Part shown: positions 1 to 10,333 of the stretch, in pieces | Position numbering within the stretch: the first letter of the stretch is position 1 | How the letters are laid out: every line of letters begins with the position of its first letter | Source of the DNA: Mycoplasma seminis | GTDB lineage: Bacteria > Bacillota_I > Bacilli_A > Mycoplasmatales > Metamycoplasmataceae | Assembly: GCF_030718845.1 (NCBI RefSeq) | Contig: NZ_CP132191.1 | Span: 372,001 to 436,000, forward strand | DNA length: 64,000 nt | Direction: 5' to 3' | The notes under the pieces: generated by a model | The model's input: the letters and a program-made list of their open reading frames with translations, nothing else | Databases searched by the model: none | What the model was told of the DNA's origin: nothing | Position numbers and translations under genes: made by a program

Positions 1-1
1 T

Positions 2-181
2 ATACCTAAGATTTCAAATGCAAATGAAAAATTCCAAGATGTTAAATTTGAACTTTCATATCTTGAAGAACAAATGTTCCCTAATATTGCAATTGAACAA
101 GAAATCGAAGATGATATTCACTATGTTTATGGTACGCAACAACAAGTTGCTGACTGAATAGCTCACAAAAAAGATGAATAA
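2..181 (+). CDS. 3' end of an unrecognised protein (59 residues visible)
   Basis: An open frame enters from the left edge and stops at TAA 179-181, reading one in-frame TGA (in VADWIAHKK) as Trp. The visible C-terminus is hydrophilic and acidic, with no membrane segment and no motif I recognise. Its last 8 bases overlap the ATG of the next gene (ATGAATAA), so the two are probably co-transcribed and translationally coupled. The N-terminus and family lie outside the window. Confidence 0.6.
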
Positions 182-662
182 TTTTTGATTCAAAACATCT
201 CAAAAGTTTAAAATTGAATTTTCTTCACTAAGGTTTTATTTAATTAATTTAGTGTTTCTATTAATTTATTTTGCAATAGTGTTAGCTTATTATCTAGTTA
301 AAAAAAATATTTGATATGAGCCTAAATACCATCATAATTTAATATTAAATGCTTTTTCAGTTCCTGCTTTTGTTTGCTTTTTACTTGAAGTAATGTGCCT
401 AGTATTTAAATTTGGTTTTATGGAAAAAACATTTGCTAAATTCAAAATGTCTATTGATAATTTTAATGATGCTAAGGAACAAAGACAACTCAAAAAAATG
501 CCTAATGAAGACAAAAGAGCATATTTAAAGAAAAAAGAAGAATTAGCAGAAAAACAAAAACAACAAGAATTAAAAAGAAACAAATCCAAGTTTCCGTTTG
601 GATTCGGAATGTTTCTTTATGGTATTGCATCAATCGCTTTCATTATTGTAATTTACATTTAA
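174..662 (+). CDS. Small membrane protein, possibly DUF3899-like
   Basis: The protein is 162 aa when TGA is read as Trp, starting at the ATG that overlaps the upstream stop. Two hydrophobic segments lie near the N-terminus (about residues 23-42 and 58-80). A long, highly charged Lys/Glu-rich middle follows (about 83-140), then a C-terminal membrane segment (FGFGMFLYGIASIAFIIVIY). A TM pair, charged linker and last TM resemble DUF3899 proteins of Firmicutes and mycoplasmas, but that is recall rather than a search. The 3' half of the gene and its terminator lie inside the 282-bp direct repeat made by the IS1634-like insertion, so the gene itself remains whole. Function unknown. Confidence 0.65.
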
Positions 663-705
663 GTCAACTGAAAAGTTGGCTTTTTCTATTGTTTTTTGGT
701 AATAT
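424..705. repeat. Left copy of a 282-bp direct repeat flanking IS1634-like copy 1
   Basis: This segment is repeated at 2594-2875 without a difference that I could see, and the two copies bracket the 1,888-bp insertion sequence. It holds the last 79 codons of the membrane-protein gene and its terminator hairpin. It is best read as the target-site duplication created by transposition. IS1634 of Mycoplasma mycoides is known for long, variable duplications. Confidence 0.9.
663..686 (+). terminator. Rho-independent terminator of the 174-662 gene
   Basis: Stem GTCAAC/GTTGGC (one G-U pair) with loop TGAAAA, followed by TTTTT, directly after the stop codon. An identical copy lies at 2833-2856 in the right direct repeat. 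Confidence 0.75.
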
Positions 706-738
706 CCCGTGTTTCCAAGTTAATAAGGGTAAAAAAAC

Positions 739-765
739 GTGCAGTCCTTAATTTTAGGCCTGCAC
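739..765 (-). terminator. Terminator at the 3' end of the IS copy 1 transposase
   Basis: A GTGCAG/CTGCAC hairpin is followed, in the minus direction, by CGTTTTTTT. It lies between the transposase stop and the inverted repeat. The equivalent in copy 2 is 32674-32700. Confidence 0.65.
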
Positions 766-783
766 AATTTTTAATACTTGAAA

Positions 784-2447
784 TTACATAGAAAAATCAC
801 TATTTAACAATTTAACTATATAGTTATATAAATCAATTTCCTCTTTTATATCATCGTTATTTCACATTTTTCTTCTGTTACAATACCATCAACTTTTTTA
901 TAATTGATATTTGCTGCTTTAATAGCACCGATTATTTGTTGTGTTGTTACTTTATCTAACACACCAGTTAACATTTGTTGATTGTAGTTAACCTTTCAAG
1001 TTAAATAGTTTAAAACAACTAATGCTAAAAAACATATTGTTATATGACCGTAAACGTGTTCATCTTTTCTAACAAACATAGGTCTTGTTTCTAATGTAGA
1101 TTTTAAATCTCTAAAATTATTCTCAATTCTTCATTGATTTTTGTATATTTCTAGAATTTCTCTAATAGTTAAATCAAATCTTGTAGTTTCAAAAACCACA
1201 TATCCATCTAGTTTTTGATCTTCATGTACTTTTTCCATATCCATAACAAATCTTGATTGTTGGATTTCTGTAAAAAACTTATATTTTTTATATGAAATCA
1301 TACTTTTAGCAGTTGCGCTGCCGCTTTCATCTTTAACTTTATTAAATCTTTCGATGACTTCATTTCTTAGTTGAGCATCTCTTTTAGCTTTGTATTTATC
1401 ATAAATTACTACTTGTCTTACTTTTATGGCTTTATTTTCTTTAGTTACATTTACTTGTTCTACTTCTTTGCATAATAAACCATCTATATCTTTGTAATCT
1501 GTTTCACTTATAACGTATTCTTTAAATTTTTTGCTTTGCGCCTTTAATCTAACGGGAAAAATATAATTTAGTCCATTATTTTTTAGAAATAGTTTGTTTT
1601 GATAATCATTCATCCCTTTATCTGCGATAACTGTTACATTTTTAAGATTATAAATTTCCCCTAATTCATTAATTGTGGGTATTAAGGTTTTTGAATCAGC
1701 AACATTTCCTGGTAGTAATGCAAAATCTAAAGGAATTCCATTTCTATCTGTAACCATTCCAAGAACAACTTGATCCTCTTTGAATTTTCCATCTTTTGAA
1801 TATCCACTTCTTTTTAATGTGTATTTTGATTTTAAGTTTTCATTTGTATTAACAAATGTTTCAAAATAAAGTGTTGTTGCGTCCATGAATACCAAATTAA
1901 CATCACGGTTGGTATATTCATGGATTTTTTAATTCATGTTTTTGATTAGTTTTTGCTTATTTTCTGCAACAAAATCTAAGAAATTATAAACTGTGGATTT
2001 TTGTATATCTAATTCATTTGAGTACTTATTTTTAGTCTTAAAGCTTCTAATAAAACTTTCTGGTTCTAAAATTCTTTTAGCTACTAGGAAATTGAAAATT
2101 TCTTCAGCTTGTTTTCTTTTCCGACATTTAAATTCTTAAATAAATCTATACCTTTTATAACTTGATAAATCAATTCAATACCGATGTTATATGTTCCGAT
2201 TTCTACTTTTGTAAGTTTAAAAGCTTCTGCTAATTTACTTTTAACATAATCTTTATCAGCATCTAGTGGTAACGAAGCAGCTAATTGCTTAATAATTTCC
2301 ATCGCATCTGCATTTTGCTCCTGAAGTTTAGATAAATTACCAATACTAATGCTTCTTTCATACCCTTTACCATAACCACCTGATATTGCAAGGCTTACAT
2401 AGTAATCATCTTTCTTTTTATTTTTTGTAACTAATCACTTTTTCATA
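784..2447 (-). pseudogene. IS1634-family transposase, inactivated copy
   Basis: Aligned with copy 2, this frame starts at ATG 2445-2447 and should end at 784. It carries three breaks. The first is the -1 shift at GGAAAAG (rc of about 2120-2126), which copy 2 shares. The second is a nonsense codon: a GAA Glu codon in copy 2 is TAA here, at about 1928-1930. The third is a one-base loss in a T run near 870 that moves the last 30 or so residues out of frame, so translation stops near 846. The intact middle still shows MDATTLYF and VIADKGMND (two catalytic Asp regions), and WRIENNFRDLK of the IS4/IS1634 Y-R-E-K signature. Because of the second and third lesions it is almost certainly inactive. Confidence 0.85.
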
Positions 2448-2593
2448 GTTTTATTATATCATAATTCTATGTAATTATGTAATAAAAAAGCAAAAAAATT
2501 TTTATTAAGTCTATAAGCTATTTATTTCATAAATAGATTTCTTAAAAGCTAAAAAAGAGAAATAAAAAAGTGTCTCCAACTTGGAAACACAGG

Positions 2594-2832
2594 AAAAAAC
2601 ATTTGCTAAATTCAAAATGTCTATTGATAATTTTAATGATGCTAAGGAACAAAGACAACTCAAAAAAATGCCTAATGAAGACAAAAGAGCATATTTAAAG
2701 AAAAAAGAAGAATTAGCAGAAAAACAAAAACAACAAGAATTAAAAAGAAACAAATCCAAGTTTCCGTTTGGATTCGGAATGTTTCTTTATGGTATTGCAT
2801 CAATCGCTTTCATTATTGTAATTTACATTTAA
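2594..2832 (+). pseudogene. Duplicated 3' fragment of the membrane-protein gene
   Basis: This is a copy of codons 84-162 of the gene at 174-662, made when the IS inserted. The frame opens at an ATG-like position inside the IS end (ATGxxx is lacking in the host part), has no native promoter or ribosome binding site, and lacks the first two membrane segments. It is a by-product of target duplication rather than an independent gene. Its terminator copy is at 2833-2856. Confidence 0.8.
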
Positions 2833-2875
2833 GTCAACTGAAAAGTTGGCTTTTTCTATTGTTTTTTGGTAATAT
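2594..2875. repeat. Right copy of the 282-bp direct repeat
   Basis: This is the duplicate of 424-705, directly abutting the right inverted repeat of IS copy 1. It ends in GGTAATAT, where the left copy meets the IS and the right copy returns to unique sequence. Confidence 0.9.
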
Positions 2876-2994
2876 GGAAAAATGTGGAAATGATTTTACT
2901 TTTTGATTAAAAGTGGTAAAAATTTGTATAATCTTTATGTTATAAGTTATTTTTAATTTTTAACAAAATAAAAAAGCTTTTCGAAAGGTTAAAA

Positions 2995-4305
2995 ATGAAG
3001 AAAATATGTAAAGTTTTATTAATGTCAACTCCAATCCCGTTATTAATTACTACAGTTGGTTGTCAAAAAGCAGAAAAAAGTTTTAGGGATTCTACAGAAG
3101 AAACAGAACTATCAGAAAGTGCTTTTAGAAATTTTATGGTGCAATATAAAACAGCATTAAAGAATGCGTTAAATGATAACGACTTAACAACTTTTGCTAA
3201 ACTTATAGATATAAAAGAAAAATTATCGAATTCAAATGAGAAAATAAAACCTTCTGAAATTTCAGGTAAAGGTAAAAATCACATTATTCTAAATAAAGAA
3301 AAAAGTCAAAAAATATTATTTCAACCCAAAAGCTTAAATAAAGAAAAGTATTTATTTAATTATGATTTTCTTATTGACAGAATTAAAGAATATAACTCCG
3401 GATTAACATTTGATATTTTGGATGAAAATGGTTTTAGACCGCTTGTTATAAGTGTTGATGAAAAAGTAATTCAAAGTAATTCTGTACTTAATAAAACACC
3501 ATTTTGGTTATTACCACAACTAATGAATAAAACAGGATTTAATGATAAGGCCGCAAATTCAGAATTGCTTAGTTGAATTTTTACTCCTTTAACCATAAAT
3601 AATCAACATGAGTTAATAAATTATTTAATTAATATTCTTACGGTTTCATATAGATATCTTTATACAATAGGTGGATATGGCTTGATTAATGATGATTCAG
3701 AACAGATAGTAAATAATCCATTAAAAGATTTATTGAATAAACTCGGTTTCACATATGAACATGAAAGTTCGTTCACTTATCAACATACTAATTTGGCCCG
3801 TATAATGTTTGGGGCAATTGATGATCCTTTTATTAACCGCTTTTATATTGATTTTTTAAACAACAACATTGATATAAAATTAAAAAATTATGAATATAAG
3901 AAATATATTAATGAAAGCGATGATATTCATATTAAAAATGAACAAAATATTTTTGAGTTATTAGGTGTAACAAATTCAAATGACATAGCTTTTTTATGAA
4001 ATGAATCTAGAGAATCTGAAATTGAATGATGCGAAAAAGAAAAATTAATTATAGATTTCTTAATTTTTGCTTATCAAAATAATATAAATTTACCTGAGAA
4101 ACTTTTAATCAGCATAATAGATGATTTTAATGAAAAACTAAATACTTATAAAGTTGATATTAATAAAGTTAAAACATTAATACTTAGTCAATATAATTCA
4201 TTTTTTGAAGTAGATGGTGAAAAAATAATTGATGAACAGACAAATGAATTTTTCGATACATTAATTAAAAATCTAAATGATATTAAAAATGTTTTAAAAG
4301 ACTAA
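2995..4305 (+). CDS. Lipoprotein of unknown function (436 aa)
   Basis: The start ATG follows GAAAGG. Residues 1-23 form a signal peptide with a basic N-terminus (MKKICK), a hydrophobic core and a lipobox TTVGC, so Cys23 should be lipidated and the protein surface-anchored. The rest is mostly helical, rich in Asn, Lys and Ile, without repeats. Internal TGA codons (after about residue 193 and again near the C-terminus) are Trp, so the frame runs unbroken to TAA. No family is recognised. It stands alone between the IS duplication and LemA; a TATAAT-like box near 2926 may be its -10. A terminator follows at 4330-4376. Confidence 0.8.
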
Positions 4306-4329
4306 AACTAAATTTAAAAGTGTAAAAAT

Positions 4330-4376
4330 AAGTATGTAGCTTTGCTTCGAGTAAACCAGAGCTTTTAATACTTTTT
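4330..4376 (+). terminator. Terminator after the lipoprotein gene
   Basis: Two-part stem: AAGTAT/ATACTT outside and AGCTTTG/CAGAGCT inside (one G-U pair), ending in TTTTT. Confidence 0.55.
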
Positions 4377-4398
4377 GATAAACTATTATTAAAAGTTA

Positions 4399-4404
4399 TA
4401 TAAT
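4399..4404 (+). promoter_or_regulatory. -10 box of the lemA operon
   Basis: Perfect TATAAT 30 bases before the lemA start, with a strong AAGGAG ribosome binding site at 4422-4427 in between. No clear -35 box, which is usual for mycoplasmas. Confidence 0.5.
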
Positions 4405-4433
4405 AATTACATTATTATATTAAGGAGAAAAAC

Positions 4434-5090
4434 ATGTCAAATTTATTTAACAATGCAAACGTTCCTGCTGAAGAAGGTTTCCAACCAGTAGCAGATAACA
4501 CACCTAAACCAGCAGTAGCATCAATAGGGGCTAAAATAGCGGTTTACTTATCATTTATTTTAATCATTCCTATTTTTATTTATATCTCACAAAGAAACAA
4601 ATATTTAAGAATGCAAAACAGCATCAATGAAAAAGCATCACTTATTGATGTACAATTACAAAAACGTGCTGATACATTAAATAAACTTGTATTACAAGTA
4701 AAATCATACAAAATCCATGAAGAAAAAGTATTTGAAGATGTTGCTAAATTACGTAGCTTAACACTCTCAGGAAATGCTGCAGCAAATTCAGCTGAAATTG
4801 AAGCTTTAAATAATTCTATTTTTGGACGTTTAATGGCTGTAGCTGAAAACTACCCAGAATTAAAAGCAGATGGTTTATATAGAGATTTAATGGAAGAAAC
4901 AACATATCTTGAAAGAGAAATTGCAGCTTCAAGAAGATTATATAATTCAGAAGCTAATATGTTTAATGCTTCAATTATGGTGTTTCCAGGTAATGTTCCT
5001 GCTTCATCAATGGGATTACATTCAGTACCATTATTCCAAGCTAATGCAAAAGCTAGAGCTGATGTAGATATGAATGCATTAGGATTATAG
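4434..5090 (+). CDS. lemA: LemA family membrane protein
   Basis: The protein is 218 aa. A Pro/Ala-rich N-terminal stretch is followed by one membrane helix (about residues 34-53, ending YISQRNKY). A long helical domain comes next, with the LemA hallmark region (NSINEKASLIDVQLQKRADT) in which Asp and Gln/Arg line one face. A conserved ENYPELKADGLYRDLMEE segment sits near residue 140. LemA proteins are short periplasm- or surface-facing coiled-coil proteins of uncertain role. The next gene starts 1 base after this stop and encodes a DUF3137 protein, a pairing seen in many bacteria, so the two probably work together at the membrane. Ala codons are frequent compared with the neighbours. Confidence 0.9.
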   Translation: MSNLFNNANVPAEEGFQPVADNTPKPAVASIGAKIAVYLSFILIIPIFIYISQRNKYLRMQNSINEKASLIDVQLQKRADTLNKLVLQVKSYKIHEEKVFEDVAKLRSLTLSGNAAANSAEIEALNNSIFGRLMAVAENYPELKADGLYRDLMEETTYLEREIAASRRLYNSEANMFNASIMVFPGNVPASSMGLHSVPLFQANAKARADVDMNALGL

Positions 5091-5091
5091 T

Positions 5092-6177
5092 ATGAAGCAT
5101 GTTGCTAATTATTTAAATTATTCAGATTTTAAACAAAAAGCAGATATTGAGGTTTTACCAATCATAAAAGAGGTGGTAGAGCCTCAATTTCAAACTCAGT
5201 TATACAAAGATTATAAAAAATTTCATACTCTAGCAGCAAGCTTTTCAGGTACATTAGCTCTTAGTGTTGTAATAACTATTATTATAGTTTTTGCAAGTAT
5301 TGATAACTTACCTTTTGCAGCTATTGTTGCCTTTTTGATAATAGATGCAATTTTACTATTACTTAATTTAATTTTTTGACCACTGACATTAAAAAAAGCT
5401 AAAGAATTAAACCGTAATATTTTAAGTCAACTTGCTAAACAACCAATTTATCAAAAATCAATTCAAGCGTTACAACCTAATTGAGAATTTAAAAATACTT
5501 CTTATGTACCAGATGACATAATTCATGGATATGCTGAAAGTGGAAGATTTTCAAGTGTTGAATACAATACTTATCGTCCAAGCTTAATTCCAAGTGATTC
5601 ATATATTGAAGAAGCTGATAGATGTAAAACAGTTATTATTGATGGAAAATATCCAGCTCACTTTTCAAATACACACTGAATTCATATTGTTACTACAACC
5701 GATTCAAAAGGTAATACTTATCAAGAAAAACACCATTATTACTCAACCCTGTTAAAAATTGATGCAAGATTTTTAGAAGATAAACATCAAACAATTTTTA
5801 GCCTAATGGCTTTAAACGGAAGAGGACTAAAAGCTATTCGTTTAGAAAATAATAATTTTAATAAGATTTTCAATCTCAGAATGAATGATGAAATTAAAGC
5901 TAGAATGATGTTTACGCCTTTAGCAATGGAGAATTTAACTTTATTACACCAAAATAATTTTAAATTTACCAATATTTCAGTGCCGGGTGTTTATGCAAAT
6001 AATGATGTTATTTATATCTCATTTATGTCGCCTGCAGGCTTTGCTAAAATTGATTTACCAAAAGCACCTAGAAATAAGGAAAAAGTTACAAATTTCATTT
6101 ATAAAGATATTTTACAAGACATTTATTCATTGTATTATTTATTACAATTAGTTTATATTCCGAATTACTTATACTAA
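5092..6177 (+). CDS. DUF3137 domain membrane protein
   Basis: The protein is 361 aa when TGA is read as Trp. Two adjacent membrane helices (about residues 53-95) are followed by a soluble domain of about 260 residues. That domain contains alternating strands such as VIIDGKYPAHFSNTHWIHIV and KFTNISVPGVYANNDVIYI, as in DUF3137. It starts one base after the lemA stop, so it is translated from the same message. Family members accompany LemA, but no activity is established. The C-terminus is Tyr/Leu-rich. A hairpin terminator overlaps the stop codon. Confidence 0.8.
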
Positions 6178-6199
6178 TATAGCAAATGCTATATTTTTA
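6176..6199 (+). terminator. Terminator of the lemA-DUF3137 operon
   Basis: Stem AATATAGC/GCTATATT with an AAAT loop, then TTTTT. The stem starts inside the stop codon. Confidence 0.65.
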
Positions 6200-6221
6200 T
6201 ATACTTTTGCATAAAAAACTT

Positions 6222-6227
6222 TATAAT
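6222..6227 (+). promoter_or_regulatory. -10 box of pgk
   Basis: TATAAT 28 bases before the pgk start, with AAAGGAG as ribosome binding site at about 6241-6247. Confidence 0.5.
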
Positions 6228-6255
6228 TCTAACATATTAAAAAGGAGTTATTTTT

Positions 6256-7443
6256 ATGAAAAAAACTATTGATGATCTTAAATTAAAAGGTAAAAAAGTT
6301 TTAGTTAGAGTTGATTTCAATGTTCCTGTAAACAATGGAGTTATTACATCAACAAAAAGAATTACAGCTGCTTTACCAACAATTAATAAAATTATTAAAG
6401 ATGGTGGAAAAGTTATTTTATTCTCACACCTTGGAAGAGTTAAAGAAGCTAAAGATTTAGTATCTAAATCACTTAAACCAGTTGCTGTTGAATTAGCAAG
6501 AGAATTACAACGTCCAGTAACTTTTGTTCCTGAAACAAGAGGAGCTTTACTTGAAGATACAATTGCTAAAATGCAAAATGGTGATGTTGTTTTAGTTGAA
6601 AACACACGTTTTGAAGACTTAAATGATAAAGCTGAATCAAAAAACAACCCAGAACTTGGAGCATACTGAGCTTCACTTGGTGATGTATTTGTAAATGATG
6701 CTTTTGGTACAGCACATAGAGCACATGCTTCAAATGTTGGAATTTCTTCAAACATTAAAGAATCAGCACTTGGATACTTAATGCAAAAAGAAGTTGAATC
6801 ATTAAACAAAGTTATTACAAAACCTGAACATCCATATGTTGCAATTATTGGTGGAGCTAAAGTTTCAGATAAAATTCAAGTACTTGAAAACTTAGCTAAA
6901 ATTGCTGACAAAATGATTATTGGTGGAGCTATGGCTTATACATTTATGGCTGCAAAAGGTGAAAAAACTGGAACATCACTTGTTGAAAAAGATTACATTA
7001 ATTTAGCTAAAGAATTCTTAGCAAAATATGGTGATAAAGTTATTTTACCAGTTGACCATGCATGTGCGAAAGAATTTAAAGATGTACAACCAGATTTCCA
7101 AGAAGGCTCAATTAAAGATGGATACATGGGACTAGATTTAGGACCTAAATCAATTTCAAATATTAAAGATGCGCTTAAAGGCGCTAAAACAGTAGTTTGA
7201 AACGGACCTATGGGTGTAACTGAATTTGAACACTACAAAAATGGTACAATGGCTGTTTGTGAAGCTATTGCTGCATTAAAAGGAGCTTACTCAGTAGTTG
7301 GTGGAGGAGATTCTGTTGCTGCAGTTGAAAAACTTGGAATGGAACAAGAATTCTCACACGTTTCTACAGGTGGTGGAGCAAGCTTAGAATTACTTCAAGG
7401 TATTAAATTACCTGCTGTTGAAGCTATTCAAAATAAAAAATAA
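6256..7443 (+). CDS. pgk: Phosphoglycerate kinase
   Basis: The protein is 395 aa, the usual length. It converts 1,3-bisphosphoglycerate plus ADP to 3-phosphoglycerate plus ATP in the cytosol. Visible signatures are VRVDFNVPV near residue 20, the substrate-binding arginine region FSHLGR at about 56-61, GGAKVSDKI near 195, and the C-terminal nucleotide loop GGGDSVAA with [11 protein letters not shown]. Two TGA codons (ELGAYWASLGD and TVVWNGPMGV) encode Trp residues conserved in the family, which is strong evidence for genetic code 4. It is monocistronic between its own promoter and terminator. It is one of two glycolytic genes here; GAPDH is far away at 31574. Confidence 0.98.
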
Positions 7444-7463
7444 TTTATTATAAAACTCAAGTT

Positions 7464-7492
7464 AGTACTCTATTAATTTAGAGTACTTTTTT
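7464..7492 (+). terminator. Terminator of pgk
   Basis: Perfect 8-bp stem AGTACTCT/AGAGTACT followed by TTTTTT. Confidence 0.8.
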
Positions 7493-7656
7493 CCAAAATT
7501 TTTTAGCTAATTTTATACCTTAACAAAGTTTTACTATATAATTAAATGGATAAATACATAAACGTATTTTTTAAACATTTCAAAGCATAATAAATTAATT
7601 TAAAGTAAAAGAGTTCTTTTTCATTAACTTAATTTTATATATTATTAGGAGTTAAT

Positions 7657-9519
7657 ATGAAACAAAAACAACCAACTCAAATTTTTGCCTTAGGTGGAGT
7701 TGAAGAAATTGGTAAATCAACCCTTGTAGTAGACCACAATGATCATATTTTTATTATTGATTCAGGGATAAAATTTGCTGATACTTTTAATACTGGAGTT
7801 AAAGGTATTATTCCAGATTTCTCTTATCTTAATCAACCTGAAAAGAAACTTGAGGCTCTTTTTATCACTCACGGTCACGAAGATCATATTGGTGGAGTAG
7901 TTTATTTAGTCCAACAAACAAGACTTAAAAAGATTTTTGCACCTAGAATTGCAATTCAATATTTACAACTTAAATTTGAAGAACACAAAATTAGAAGAAA
8001 TATTGAATTTATCGAAATTGAAAAGAATGAAGTTTACAATTTTCCGCAAGGATGTAAAGCAGATTTTTGAACTGCTCAACACTCAATTCCTGATGCATTC
8101 GGAGTAAGATTAAGCACACCAAATGGTTCAATTATGTGTACTGGTGATTTTAGATTTGACTATACACCAATTGGAAACTATACGGACTTTGCTAGATTAG
8201 ATCAAATCGGAAAAGAAGGGCTTACAGCACTCCTTTCAGATTCAACTAATGCTATGAGACCAAATCACTCTCCAAGTGAAAGTGATATTCTTACCGATAT
8301 CGAACGTCACATGCGTTCAGCTAAAAAGAAAATTATTATTACAGCTTTCGCTTCTAACCTTACAAGAGTAAAGGTTATTATTGAATTAGCTGCAAAATTA
8401 AATAAAAAAGTTATTACATTTGGACGTTCAATGATCCAAGGAGTTAAAATTGGTAGAAAACTTGGTTACATTAATGTTGGAAATGATGTGATTATTGATA
8501 AAAAAGATTTAGCTAATGTCAAAGATTCAGACTTAGTTATTCTAACTACAGGTTCACAAGGAGAACAACTTGCTGCACTTTCTAGAATGTCATATGGAAA
8601 ACATGCAACTATTAAAATAACTAAAGGAGATATGGTTATTTTCTCTTCTAGTCCTATTCCTGGAAACAGAATGGTGGTGGAGCTTCTTGTTAATAGACTT
8701 TATAAATTAGGTGCTATTATCAAAGAAAATGGAGTAGATGGATACTTACATACCTCGGGACACGCTTATAAGTGAGAACATGATAAGATTTTTACTTTAA
8801 CTAAACCAAAATATTTCTTACCATATCACGGTGACTACAGAATGTGTCTTGTGCACGGACAAACAGCAGTAGAAAATGGAGTTAAACCTGAAAATGTACT
8901 TATTCCTGAAAAAGGACAAGTATTTGAAATGCTTAATGGTGTAATTACTAAAACTGACCGTTATGTAAATTATGGTCCTATTTACATTGATGGAAACACA
9001 GTTCTTTCAGCATCTGAAAATATTTTAAAAGAAAGGTCACAATTAAAAGATAGTGGTTTCGTTAATATTATTTTTGTTTTAGATAAAAACAAAAATGCAA
9101 TCTTATCACGTCCACAGGTTGTTACTAGAGGAAGTTTTTATGTTAAAACTTCTAAAGAACTTATAGAAGAAGCTAAACGTGTAGCACATGGTGCGGTTTT
9201 ATACCACATAAAAAATAATGAAAAATGAACCACAAAAGAACTTGAAGACATTGTTAAAGAACGTCTTACAACATTATTTTATAAAGAAAAACGTAGAGAT
9301 CCAATCATAGTTCCTACAATCATTTATAATGATGAAGCTAATGATCCTAGGCTTGAAAAAGCTAAGATTAAATTCAGCAATAATAAAGAGGAAGTTATTA
9401 CTGAAGAGCCTAAAAAACTTCGTAAGTCACTTCAAGAAGAACTTGATAAAACTAGAAAGTCAATTTTTGGTGATGTTGAAAATGATCAACTTGACATTGA
9501 TGAAGAAGACGAAATTTAA
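7657..9519 (+). CDS. rnj: Ribonuclease J
   Basis: The protein is 620 aa when TGA is read as Trp. The N-terminal metallo-beta-lactamase core carries the zinc motif H72-G-H-E-D-H77 (HGHEDHIGG). A beta-CASP region follows with TGDFRFDYTP, LLSDSTNA, and SSSPIPGNR. Then comes FLPYHGDYRM and a C-terminal domain ending in an acidic tail. RNase J is a 5'-3' exo- and endonuclease for mRNA turnover and 16S maturation; mycoplasmas use it in place of RNase E. Ribosome binding site AGGAG sits 7 bases before the ATG. The gene stands alone, with a terminator 4 bases after the stop. Mycoplasmas often carry two paralogues (J1 and J2), and I cannot say which this is. Confidence 0.95.
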
Positions 9520-9522
9520 TTA

Positions 9523-9541
9523 CAGCCATCTGGCTGTTTTT
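9523..9541 (+). terminator. Terminator of the RNase J gene
   Basis: CAGCCA/TGGCTG stem with a two-base loop and TTTTT. Confidence 0.8.
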
Positions 9542-9545
9542 ATAT

Positions 9546-9574
9546 AAAAACTCCTTGCTGTGAGTAGCAAGGAG
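9546..9574 (-). terminator. Terminator of the tandem membrane-protein genes
   Basis: Perfect 9-bp stem CTCCTTGCT/AGCAAGGAG, followed by TTTTTATA in the minus direction. It faces the RNase J terminator, so the two converging units are insulated. Confidence 0.75.
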
Positions 9575-9578
9575 AAAA

Positions 9579-10313
9579 TTAATTATATAGATTTATGTCT
9601 AAATCTTCATCATAGTTAGACAGAGTATTTTTGTACATTTTTAAAAAAGAGATTAACATAGCGAAAGGAAATTTTCCTCAAATTTTGATTACAAATTGAA
9701 TATATTTGTTTGAAAAATCTTTGGGTTGCAGATTATTTCTTTTAATTAAAAAGAATATCAAAAATCTATTCAATGTAATATTTGAACTAAAAAGAATCAG
9801 TGCTAAATATGTTAAATAAACTAATAAAATCATAATATTTCATTCAGTATTTATTAATACTAAAATTGTAGATATTAATGTAAGCATCGAGCTTCCAAAA
9901 TTAAAAATCGGTCAAATTCCTATGATTAAATTAATAATTTTCTTTTTCATCCCAGTAATTTCAGTTTTATTTCTTGCGAATATCTCTTCGCTGGTATTCA
10001 AATAAAATTTATTATGTAAAAGAGTAAAAAACTTATTGTTTTCTTTATTTTGAAATCTATTATAAGAATTTCTTGTTCCCTTAAATACTCTCAATAAATT
10101 ATTAAACTCTTGCATAAATTCAAAAAATGAAAAGGGTATTCCTCAAATAATATATGAGGCAAACAAAATAACCGTATAAATATTAATTTCCTGTTCTATG
10201 TGTCAAGGCCAAAAAAGCGTGCAGAATATGTAAATACTTATCCCTAATATAGTTGCTATAATAAAACTTAAATATGTTGCTATTTTAGCTTTTTTCTCAA
10301 TTGTTTTAGACAT
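9579..10313 (-). CDS. Polytopic membrane protein, tandem paralogue B
   Basis: The protein is 244 aa when TGA is read as Trp. It has two N-terminal membrane helices (about residues 12-36 and 45-65). A cytoplasmic-type charged stretch follows with EFMQEFNNLLRVFKGTR and FQNKENNKFF, then two more helices (about 138-160 and 165-185). The charged tail ends YDEDLDINLYN. The same plan and motifs (FMQEFN..LR.F.TR; F..KENNKF..L...FYL; RNN) occur in the protein encoded just upstream at 10334-11104, so the pair arose by duplication. The family is not recognised. The two genes lie 20 bases apart and share the terminator at 9546-9574. Confidence 0.8.
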
Positions 10314-10333
10314 TTTATCTACCTTTATTAAAA

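Larger units (their letters stand above)
706..2593 (-). mobile_element. IS1634-family insertion sequence, copy 1 (1,888 bp, degenerate)
   Basis: The ends are imperfect 16-bp inverted repeats: CCCGTGTTTCCAAGTT at 706-721 and, inverted, CCTGTGTTTCCAAGTT at 2578-2593. The same 1,888-bp length and termini recur at 32641-34528. A single transposase on the minus strand fills the element, and 282-bp direct repeats flank it. The right boundary is fixed by copy 2, whose last bases are also ACACAGG. Copy 1 has extra inactivating changes absent from copy 2. Family assignment rests on the DDE transposase and the long duplications. Confidence 0.9.

Noticed and set aside
1131-1895. Stand-alone 254-aa transposase gene in copy 1
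   Set aside because: It is the middle of one longer transposase; its start lies after a nonsense codon and its apparent end is a TGA that codes Trp.
2581-2832. A second functional small membrane-protein gene
   Set aside because: It is the duplicated 3' end of the gene at 174-662, fused to the IS terminus, without the first two membrane helices or a native start.
6237-6809. 190-aa minus-strand frame opposite pgk
   Set aside because: It is a shadow of the phosphoglycerate kinase codons with no ribosome binding site; other opposite-strand frames in gapA, atpD and the giant genes were dropped for the same reason.
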